From Gammaproteobacteria bacterium (GTDB lineage Bacteria; Pseudomonadota; Gammaproteobacteria; UBA1113): a DNA stretch of 14,399 bases. Each line of letters begins with the position of its first letter. Within the stretch, counting starts at the first letter, position 1. This document shows, piece after piece, positions 1 to 5,991 of this stretch. Where the stretch lies: positions 1-14,399 of the forward strand of contig JAIELR010000034.1 in the NCBI GenBank assembly GCA_019752835.1. Reading direction: 5' to 3'. Made by a program: the position numbers and the translations under genes. The notes under the pieces were generated by a model, which worked only from the letters and a program-made list of their open reading frames with translations, searched no databases and was not told the origin of the DNA.

Positions 1-116
1 AGTTTTTATTTATTGAATGAAACTGTTCTCCGAATATGTCACTAGCCCCCATCATCAACAATAACAATGATTTTATCGACTTTCTCACTGTAACCGTATA
101 AATATTATACATCAGC
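1..116 (-). other. Possible decayed gene end at the left edge
   Basis: No intact gene is visible here. On the minus strand one frame reads like protein (GYSEKVDKIIVIVDDG) and then hits a stop just after a run of five G (plus-strand C-run 46-50). Dropping one G would let it continue as ASDIFGEQFHSINKN to the window edge. This could be the frameshifted remnant of a gene lying to the left, or chance. I do not recognise the family. The upstream part of that frame is closed by a TAA and has no clear start, so it is not a normal gene beginning. Confidence 0.2.
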
Positions 117-145
117 TTGAAAAATTGCTGACTTTATGGTATATT
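117..145 (+). promoter_or_regulatory. Sigma70-like promoter for abiEi-abiEii
   Basis: A TTGAAA box (117-122) is followed after 17 bp by TATATT (140-145), close to the bacterial -35/-10 consensus with ideal spacing. Transcription would begin near 152. That leaves the TTG at 125 outside the transcript and makes the ATG at 185 the likely abiEi start. AbiEi antitoxins usually bind inverted repeats in their own promoter; I did not find a convincing operator pair here. Confidence 0.5.
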
Positions 146-184
146 TTATATATTACTATTCAGTTATTAGATGAATTATTAAAT

Positions 185-1015
185 ATGAGTTATACCAAAA
201 ATGCACATTTTTCGGGTTTAGGGCAGCAAGAGCGGCAGCGCTTAGCTCAGCTTTTGCGCAATGCTAAAGGCCTTATTACAGTATCACAGGCAGCCGAGGT
301 TTGGGCATTAAGCCCGCCGCAGGCAGCCAAAATATTGGCTTTGTATAATAAAAAAGGTTGGTTCAAACGCATTAAGCGTGGTGCTTATATAGCAGTTCCT
401 CTTAGCTCTCAAACTAGCGATATAGTGCCAGAAGAACCCTTTGTCGTCGCAACTGAACTGTTTGCTCCCTGCTATATCGGTGGCGCCAATGCAGCAAACT
501 ATTGGGGCTTAACCGAGCAAATTTTCATAGATATCACCGTGATAACAAGCAAGTTAGTTATAGATAGAATGCAAAATATTGCTGGAACGCAATATAGGCT
601 TCACACCTTAAAGCAGGCAGCATTTTATGGGCTAAAAACAGTCTGGGTTGGCAATAATCAGGTAAAAATCTCAGATCCAAGTAAAACTATCGTGGACATG
701 TTAATGTTTCCCCAGTTTTTTGGTGGTATTCGGTTTATAAATGATGTATTAGTACAGTATCTCCAATCGGAGCATAAAGCAATCGAGCTATTGATGGATT
801 ATCTTCAAAAAGCAAATAGTGGCGCAGCATTAAAACGACTAGGATTTTTACTGGAGATGAACGCTTGCAATGAACCAGAACTCATCGCTTATTGCCAAAT
901 GAATCTCACACAAGGCTATGCTAAACTAAACCCTTCACAAAAGTGTCCAAGGCTTATTCGTAAATGGCGTATAGGACTCCCAGAAAGTTGGAAGGAAAAA
1001 TTTGATGATAGATAA
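185..1015 (+). CDS. abiEi: AbiEi-family antitoxin (type IV TA, transcriptional autorepressor)
   Basis: Predicted 276-aa antitoxin of the AbiE abortive-infection system. The N-terminal ~75 residues look like a winged helix-turn-helix: ITVSQAAEVWALSPPQAAKIL, then a basic wing KRIKRGAYIAVP. The following GG(A)NAANYWGLTEQ and D-P-S-K-TIVDML blocks are typical of the AbiEi C-terminal domain, which neutralises the toxin without stable binding. An in-frame TTG at 125 would add 20 hydrophobic residues. I prefer the ATG at 185 because the promoter boxes overlap the longer reading. Its stop overlaps the next gene by 11 bp, so the two are almost certainly translationally coupled, as in known abiE operons. 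In the family this protein represses its own operon. Identification rests on motifs and the partner gene. Confidence 0.85.
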   Translation: MSYTKNAHFSGLGQQERQRLAQLLRNAKGLITVSQAAEVWALSPPQAAKILALYNKKGWFKRIKRGAYIAVPLSSQTSDIVPEEPFVVATELFAPCYIGGANAANYWGLTEQIFIDITVITSKLVIDRMQNIAGTQYRLHTLKQAAFYGLKTVWVGNNQVKISDPSKTIVDMLMFPQFFGGIRFINDVLVQYLQSEHKAIELLMDYLQKANSGAALKRLGFLLEMNACNEPELIAYCQMNLTQGYAKLNPSQKCPRLIRKWRIGLPESWKEKFDDR

Positions 1016-1862
1016 ACAAGAAGTTATGGAGCATGCAAGGCTGTTTAATTTATCGCCTAATACGATAGAGAAAGACTATGTGTTGAATTGGCTATTAGCT
1101 GGGAGCGCCGAATCTGTTGAACTAAAACAGCAATGGATTTTTAAAGGCGGAACCTGTTTGAAAAAATGCTATTTTAAAGAATATCGTTTTTCTGAAGACC
1201 TGGATTTTACGATTACTAACCCATCACATTTAAATGAGGAATTTTTACGCGTCACTTTCTATAAAATAGCAGAAAACATCCATGAATATTCCGGCATTGA
1301 AATTCCAAAAGAAAAGATAGCATTTGAAGTATACAAAAATACCAGAGGCCAACTATCCGTACAAGGGAAAATAGCGTATAGAGGTCCCATGGGTAGGCGT
1401 AGTTCTGAGCCAACAGTTAAGTTAGATTTAAATTGGGATGAAATATTGGTGGAACCACCTGTATTAAGAGAGATTCATCATCCATATAACGATCAAGCAT
1501 TTAATAGGGTTAAAGTACTAACCTACTCTATTGAGGAAATCTTTGCAGAAAAACTGCGCGCATTGGTTCAAAGAATGAGTCCTCGAGACTTATATGTCAT
1601 TATCCATTTATATAGAAATAAAAGATGGCAGCCGAATAGAGACAAGGTATTAACAATATTGAAAAAGAAATGCGAATTTAAAAGTGTTGATATGCCGACA
1701 TTCTCCTTGGTCAATTCTTTATCTGCTAAAGAAGACCTTATCACTGATTGGGAGAATATGCTGGCGAATCAAATCGCTGGTTTAGAACCCTATTCATATT
1801 ATTGGGAACAATTATCCCATATCTTTTCCTGGCTATATAGCGTACGAAATTGCGAGAACTAG
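1005..1862 (+). CDS. abiEii: AbiEii-family nucleotidyltransferase toxin
   Basis: Predicted 285-aa toxin of the type IV AbiE pair, a DNA polymerase beta-like nucleotidyltransferase; characterised relatives arrest growth, and MenT relatives modify tRNA. Visible motifs are FKGGT at 46-50, RFSEDLDF at 61-68 (D65 and D67 the likely metal ligands), VKLD at 138-141, and AEKLRAL at 181-187 followed by R190 and PRDLY at 193-197, the family signature. The length is normal for the family and all catalytic motifs are present, so it looks intact. The ATG at 1005 is preceded by a GGAAGG-like Shine-Dalgarno; a TTG at 1002 is a less likely start. The gene overlaps abiEi by 11 bp. It ends 2 bp from the stop of the convergent acetyltransferase gene, leaving no room for a separate terminator. 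Confidence 0.88.
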   Translation: MIDKQEVMEHARLFNLSPNTIEKDYVLNWLLAGSAESVELKQQWIFKGGTCLKKCYFKEYRFSEDLDFTITNPSHLNEEFLRVTFYKIAENIHEYSGIEIPKEKIAFEVYKNTRGQLSVQGKIAYRGPMGRRSSEPTVKLDLNWDEILVEPPVLREIHHPYNDQAFNRVKVLTYSIEEIFAEKLRALVQRMSPRDLYVIIHLYRNKRWQPNRDKVLTILKKKCEFKSVDMPTFSLVNSLSAKEDLITDWENMLANQIAGLEPYSYYWEQLSHIFSWLYSVRNCEN

Positions 1863-1864
1863 GC

Positions 1865-2674
1865 TTATCTATTTGTTGGTGATGGCGTTCTCCTCGAATT
1901 TTCCGCTAATAAGTCACTTTTCTCACCTTCTTTTTTGAAAAAAGTAGATGGAGATAATAGAGGAGAAAGAGTGGCCTGTGAAGGAACAGCTATATTTATT
2001 TCATCTCCTTCATTATCTGGATAATCCGGCCCGTCTATGTCTGAATAATCCGGCGCATTGTCGTCGGTATAATCTGGTTCGTCTCCATCTGGATAATCCG
2101 GCTCGTCTTCTTCGGTTGACTGGTAATGATTATGGTTATGTGCTTGATAATATCCAACTGGCATAGCATTCATCACTATGAAAGAAGACTGACCTGGATC
2201 ATCGCTTGCATCTTCCGATAAGGGAACGTTATGCGCAAAATGACACATATCTGGTGGCACAATTCCTTCTCTAACACAATAAGCTATTAAATTTTCGCCA
2301 GCCACAGTTAAATCATATTCGTAGTCATCATTTTCTTGCACGCATGCAACATTAGTTAATCCACCATGAGCAATGGCTAATCTTATTAATGTAGAACCAA
2401 TCCCCATTCTTCTATAATCCGCATCAACTTCTATCTCGCGCAACCACCCTTCCTCCTCACCAACCCCAACGGATCCGACTCGTTCTAGTTCATCATCTGC
2501 ACATATATCGTCAAATTCTGCTCTAATTTCGTCATCCGTAATATCATCCTCATTGTAATAAAAACACGCTGTAACAATTTGATCGGCATCGTCTTCTAAC
2601 ACATATAAAATTTTATAAACCGTCCCTTCGTTTACTTCATCCTCAATGTCACTTATTTCAAGCAATATAGGCAT
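1865..2674 (-). CDS. GNAT-fold acetyltransferase with acidic tandem-repeat tail
   Basis: Predicted 269-aa protein. Residues about 77-101 (WLREIEVDADYRRMGIG, then STLIRLAI) match GNAT motif A, where R-R-M-G-I-G binds the acetyl-CoA pyrophosphate, so an N-acetyltransferase activity is likely; the substrate is unknown. The N-terminal half is very acidic. After a His/Asn patch (HNHNH) the C-terminal third carries four 8-residue repeats of the type x-x-E-P-D-Y-x-D and then a Ser/Pro-rich end with a basic tip. I chose the ATG at 2674, not the upstream one at 2710, because AGGAGG lies 7 bases before it. The tail is not part of the GNAT fold. Such acidic, low-complexity tails occur in secreted or host-interacting proteins of intracellular bacteria, but that role is speculative. 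No signal peptide is evident. Convergent with abiEii. Confidence 0.75.
   Translation of the reverse strand: MPILLEISDIEDEVNEGTVYKILYVLEDDADQIVTACFYYNEDDITDDEIRAEFDDICADDELERVGSVGVGEEEGWLREIEVDADYRRMGIGSTLIRLAIAHGGLTNVACVQENDDYEYDLTVAGENLIAYCVREGIVPPDMCHFAHNVPLSEDASDDPGQSSFIVMNAMPVGYYQAHNHNHYQSTEEDEPDYPDGDEPDYTDDNAPDYSDIDGPDYPDNEGDEINIAVPSQATLSPLLSPSTFFKKEGEKSDLLAENSRRTPSPTNR
2017..2112 (-). repeat. Four 24-bp coding tandem repeats (8-residue PDY repeats)
   Basis: Four consecutive 24-bp units (2017-2040, 2041-2064, 2065-2088, 2089-2112) share a core reading ATAATCCGG or a one-to-two base variant on the plus strand. Each encodes one acidic unit in the acetyltransferase tail: EPDYPD, EPDYTD, APDYSD, GPDYPD. 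Conservation is highest over Pro-Asp-Tyr. The period is a multiple of three, so unit gain or loss would keep the frame. Confidence 0.85.
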
Positions 2675-2817
2675 TTGAATTCCTCCTGAAAATGGTTCTT
2701 CCATAAGCATTATGGAAAAAGCATATCATAATTGTTGGTCTATAATACAGAATGGTTAAAATGGTGGTTAAAGCACTAATCACCACTAATTATGCAAAAG
2801 AAATGGGCAGAATTCTA

Positions 2818-3939
2818 CTAATTACTTCCTTTTGTCGCTCGAATCTTAGCTTCTTCATATATTGCTTTCTGCAATAATGAAATAAAGCTATCTATCTCTC
2901 GTTCTGTTTCAAAAGGGTTTTCTTTTTCTACATTGCCGTGAATAAGATTATTTCTCTTAGAATAAAATGACTCTATTATATTATTGTTCCTATTTCTATC
3001 TTCTTTTGACTTTGAAGCTAAAGCAGAAATATATATTCTTATTTTTACCGCGCTTCTTTTATCTTTTTTCTCGCCCCATAATAATTCAGCGCAAAGATAT
3101 AAAAATGTCATTTTTACAATATTATCAGTTTCAACTAAAGCTCTGCCAAGATAAATTAAAGAATAATAAAATTTTTCAGCATCTTGATTTAATAAAATAC
3201 TGTTCACATATTCAAAAAACATAGTTGCTTCCACTTTATTTAACACACCTTTGTCTGAGTATATATGATACAACAATGACCGCCATCTATCTTTTACAAA
3301 AATATCCTTTAAATCTTTACCTTTAATTTTTAATAAAAAGTCATCTATCTTATAAAAATCCACATCTTTTTTTAAGAAAGATAAAACACAAAATATAAAA
3401 ATAAAATCTTCGAGCAAAAGCTCTGCCAGTAAAGATAAATCATCTAAATCAAATATTTTTTTAACACATTTTTTTGCTACAGTTAATGAAATGCTATCTT
3501 GATTAAAACAAATTTTTCCAAAAGGAAAATTTAAAATAACATTTTTATGATCAGGATTAATATTACTAATCTTGCATTCTATAACAGCCTGTAAAGTTTC
3601 AATTTGATCAGCCATTAGCAAGCTTGAAATGTTCCGTCTTATTTTTTCTAAACATTTTTTATTTATCCAATTTCCATGAAGCTCATTTTCTTCCCCCTTA
3701 TCTTCGGCAACATCTATTGAAGAGAGAATATTATTAAACCAATATTTTAATATTGGTTTATCTAGCATACATTCTGTTAAGATATTAGTGTTTCGCAATC
3801 TGTACAAGTATATTTCATTTAAAATTTTGTCATGATTAGCGTAATGATGCCAGATGCGATCTTTTAATATCATTGTCATACTGTTTTCTCTAGCTAAAGA
3901 AATAATTTCTTTATATTTTTCATCTTGATGGTTAATCAA
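2818..3939 (-). CDS. HEPN-motif protein, candidate RNase of a defence cluster
   Basis: Predicted 373-aa, mostly helical protein of unrecognised family. Near the C-terminus FYSKRNNLIHGN (about 325-336) contains R329-N330-x3-H334, the R-x4-6-H motif with Asn after Arg that marks HEPN ribonucleases such as the Apea, Cas and toxin families. The N-terminal ~300 residues show no motif I can name. The frame opens with TTG at 3939; GGAG lies 8 bases upstream, and the next in-frame ATG (residue 21) lacks a comparable site, so TTG is preferred. The coding sequence is noticeably AT-rich (many Lys, Asn, Ile), like the two genes upstream. It follows the DUF3800 gene in the same direction after 123 bp, wide enough for its own promoter. 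HEPN function is inferred from one motif only. Confidence 0.6.
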   Translation of the reverse strand: MINHQDEKYKEIISLARENSMTMILKDRIWHHYANHDKILNEIYLYRLRNTNILTECMLDKPILKYWFNNILSSIDVAEDKGEENELHGNWINKKCLEKIRRNISSLLMADQIETLQAVIECKISNINPDHKNVILNFPFGKICFNQDSISLTVAKKCVKKIFDLDDLSLLAELLLEDFIFIFCVLSFLKKDVDFYKIDDFLLKIKGKDLKDIFVKDRWRSLLYHIYSDKGVLNKVEATMFFEYVNSILLNQDAEKFYYSLIYLGRALVETDNIVKMTFLYLCAELLWGEKKDKRSAVKIRIYISALASKSKEDRNRNNNIIESFYSKRNNLIHGNVEKENPFETEREIDSFISLLQKAIYEEAKIRATKGSN

Positions 3940-3987
3940 TCTATTATCTCCATATAATACAATACAGCATCTTCATCCAGGCTTATT

Positions 3988-4015
3988 AATTTATTAGGCG
4001 GCCTACATAATTCAA
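3988..4015 (-). promoter_or_regulatory. Weak candidate promoter for the HEPN-motif gene
   Basis: Read on the minus strand, TTGAAT (4015-4010) and TAAATT (3993-3988) are separated by 16 bp in the 123-bp gap between the DUF3800 gene and the HEPN-motif gene. The region is AT-rich, so such boxes arise by chance. It is worth noting because the gap is the largest inside the minus-strand cluster. Confidence 0.25.
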
Positions 4016-4062
4016 ATATCATTAACTATATAATATATTTTATAACTTCCATCAATATCTTT

Positions 4063-5163
4063 TCAATAGCATCGCACATGAACTCGTTTGTGATATCCAT
4101 TGTATACACCCTCCTCATAGCTCCATTCAGAATACCCTTTTTTGGTATCTGCTATTTTATCTTTCATATCCGCTGGCACTATCATTCTTTTGCCACATTC
4201 ATGAATATAATTAACAAAATATGTATATGGTGGATTTTCCTTTACTACCTCAGAAAACGCAACGAATTTTAACGACATATTCTTTCTGTGAACAAAGAGA
4301 TTGGCTAGATATTTCCATCCTTCAAATTGAAGATTATTCATCATAGAGCGCCTTACACAATTAGCAATTAGATCTGCCATTTGCAACCCAAGTATACAGT
4401 GTGATTGCATAAATGTAATGTCCTTCATGAACAAGCCAATATCCAATATTTTAGAATCCGTACGCACTTCTTTATTCCATGGTTCTAATAAGTAATCATG
4501 AGGAATAAGATATTTGTCTAAAGCCGTGTAGTCTTCACCCGCCACATAACCTGAATCCTCCCCATTATAGTTAATCCATTGTAAAAAAGGTTTTACTAAA
4601 TGTTCTAGTATCTGTTCATATTCGCTAATTTTTATATTTTTTGCATCAACAACCCATTTGAAATTTCCCAACTCTGAAGGAAATCTCTGCGCATAGTATG
4701 GTATTGATATATCCATTACATTAGATAATAGATTACAAAACAAGAAACTTTGTATAAATAATGGTGGTTTTAGTGATAAAATTACTTCTTTCCTAAAATT
4801 AGCATTAATTTTTTTACCTGTTTGACTTTGTCCAAAACTATTAGCTAAGTCACTTTGATAGCTTAGCACTTGGCATTCACTTACGCCACCAAGATCAATG
4901 CAAACTGCTTCTGCGATTACATCAAATCTTGCTAACAAAAGCAAAAAAGACGATATTTCTTGTTCGTCTAATTTAGAGCCTTTTACTTCTCCATTTTTGT
5001 CTTTTTTATCTTTTAAGGATGGCTGTAACTTCCATTGCTCAAAATTTTTCAGTAAATCCGTTTCTATGGCATCTGGGATAATTAGTGCAGTTATACATGA
5101 AATTGAGTTATTTTTGCTTTCTTCCGGTTTAAAAACGCCTGATTCATCAATATATATCTTCAT
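4063..5163 (-). CDS. DUF3800 domain protein (predicted RNase H-like fold)
   Basis: Predicted 366-aa protein. The N-terminus MKIYIDESG is the hallmark opening of DUF3800, with D6 and E7. FKWVVDAKN around 168-175 supplies D173, and LGLQMADLIANCVRR around 258-272 supplies D264 in the conserved C-terminal Q-x-A-D-L-I-A block. Acidic residues on three separated motifs are what one expects of an RNase H-like nuclease core, and DUF3800 has been placed with that fold; a nuclease role is inferred. DUF3800 proteins recur in prophages and defence islands. The ATG at 5163 has a GGAT-like ribosome site 7 bases upstream. It lies 37 bp after the 247-aa gene in the same direction, consistent with one operon. 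The region after about residue 275 is not recognised. Confidence 0.78.
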   Translation of the reverse strand: MKIYIDESGVFKPEESKNNSISCITALIIPDAIETDLLKNFEQWKLQPSLKDKKDKNGEVKGSKLDEQEISSFLLLLARFDVIAEAVCIDLGGVSECQVLSYQSDLANSFGQSQTGKKINANFRKEVILSLKPPLFIQSFLFCNLLSNVMDISIPYYAQRFPSELGNFKWVVDAKNIKISEYEQILEHLVKPFLQWINYNGEDSGYVAGEDYTALDKYLIPHDYLLEPWNKEVRTDSKILDIGLFMKDITFMQSHCILGLQMADLIANCVRRSMMNNLQFEGWKYLANLFVHRKNMSLKFVAFSEVVKENPPYTYFVNYIHECGKRMIVPADMKDKIADTKKGYSEWSYEEGVYNGYHKRVHVRCY

Positions 5164-5200
5164 CTTGCTTATCCAATTTCAAGGTATTCTTATCATAAAA

Positions 5201-5944
5201 TTATGCATTGAGACTTTCTTTATAAGAATTCCATTTTTTTACATATTTCAATAAAATCTCTGTGACACAGATCATGCACTCAGTAGATTCAATTTTTATT
5301 TCCTCCGGTATATTTATTCCAGATCGTTCTCCAATAACAATGCCTGTATGTAAAAATCCATTATCATCAAGTTCTCTCTTATCTGTAAAACAGCATAATA
5401 TATGTTTTTTGCTCAAATGAATAAACCCACTTGTAGCATCATAAACTCTTTTAACCCAATTGACATTTTCATATTTTTCAAAAGATTCACATAAATATTT
5501 GTCCAGCATTTTCTTGTTATCTTTGTCCTTTATTTTGTCTAAGCGTTCTCCGCTTAATATTTTTTTTGCTGTATCAAATGGGTTGTTTGATATATTTAAT
5601 GAGAAAAAACGAAGCATTGTGTCTAATTGTAATCTGAGTATGCTATTAAGAAGATAATAATTGTCTTTCTGAATCATTGTGCTATACCCTTCTATATTGG
5701 ATATAGCGCGATTCAGTACAGCCATAGATAAAAAATCTATATAAAAAAATTTCCCATCACAAGCCTTAAAGTTTTTATTGCATACTTCTAAGCATTCCTT
5801 TTTAAGGGAAAAGAGCTTAGTTAGTAATTTCTGCATATCGTTGCTAACAATAATAGTATCATGTTCACAAACGCAGAATGGTTTACTATTCAGGTTTGTT
5901 TTCATTCTAGCTTTACTTTTGAAAAAGAGATTAAAAATTTTCAT
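5201..5944 (-). CDS. Helical protein of unknown function in the defence cluster
   Basis: Predicted 247-aa protein that I do not recognise. It is Lys-rich and largely helical. A run such as LNSILRLQLDTMLRFF (about 99-114) is followed by VKRVYDATSGFIHLSKKH (about 164-181). The latter resembles the R..(S)..xxH arrangement of some HEPN-like or DUF5677-like helical proteins, with Y168, H176 and H181 standing out, but spacing does not fit a clean R-x4-6-H motif. Two Cys pairs (CVC at 24-26, CC at 184-185) are present. No membrane segment or signal peptide is seen. The ATG at 5944 has only a weak ribosome site. It sits 47 bp downstream of the ATPase gene and 37 bp upstream of the DUF3800 gene, all in one direction, so it probably belongs to the same transcript. 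Confidence 0.65.
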   Translation of the reverse strand: MKIFNLFFKSKARMKTNLNSKPFCVCEHDTIIVSNDMQKLLTKLFSLKKECLEVCNKNFKACDGKFFYIDFLSMAVLNRAISNIEGYSTMIQKDNYYLLNSILRLQLDTMLRFFSLNISNNPFDTAKKILSGERLDKIKDKDNKKMLDKYLCESFEKYENVNWVKRVYDATSGFIHLSKKHILCCFTDKRELDDNGFLHTGIVIGERSGINIPEEIKIESTECMICVTEILLKYVKKWNSYKESLNA

Positions 5945-5991
5945 ATGCTCTGCTTAAATGCCTATCTCTCTTAAAAATTAAAATAATGTTG

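Noticed and set aside
125..184. Upstream TTG start extending abiEi by 20 residues
   Set aside because: The extension overlaps the likely -10 box at 140-145 and would lie before the transcription start.
1948..2166. Plus-strand frame of 72 aa with repeated LDNPARL-like units
   Set aside because: It lies opposite the acetyltransferase tail, and its repeats are the mirror of the 24-bp coding repeats there; the minus-strand gene has the ribosome site and the recognisable domain.
2757..2795. Imperfect dyad GGTGGTTA ... TAATCACCAC between the HEPN-motif and acetyltransferase genes
   Set aside because: The stem has mismatches and no firm T-run follows on the minus strand; too weak to call a terminator or operator.
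2967..3224. Plus-strand frame of 85 aa
   Set aside because: Antisense to the HEPN-motif gene, rich in Phe/Tyr/Leu as expected of the reverse of an AT-rich Lys/Asn-rich gene; no ribosome site or family.
3981..4000. Apparent palindrome GGCTTATTAATTTATTAGGC
   Set aside because: It is a mirror-like AT-rich string, not a true inverted repeat; base pairing is poor.
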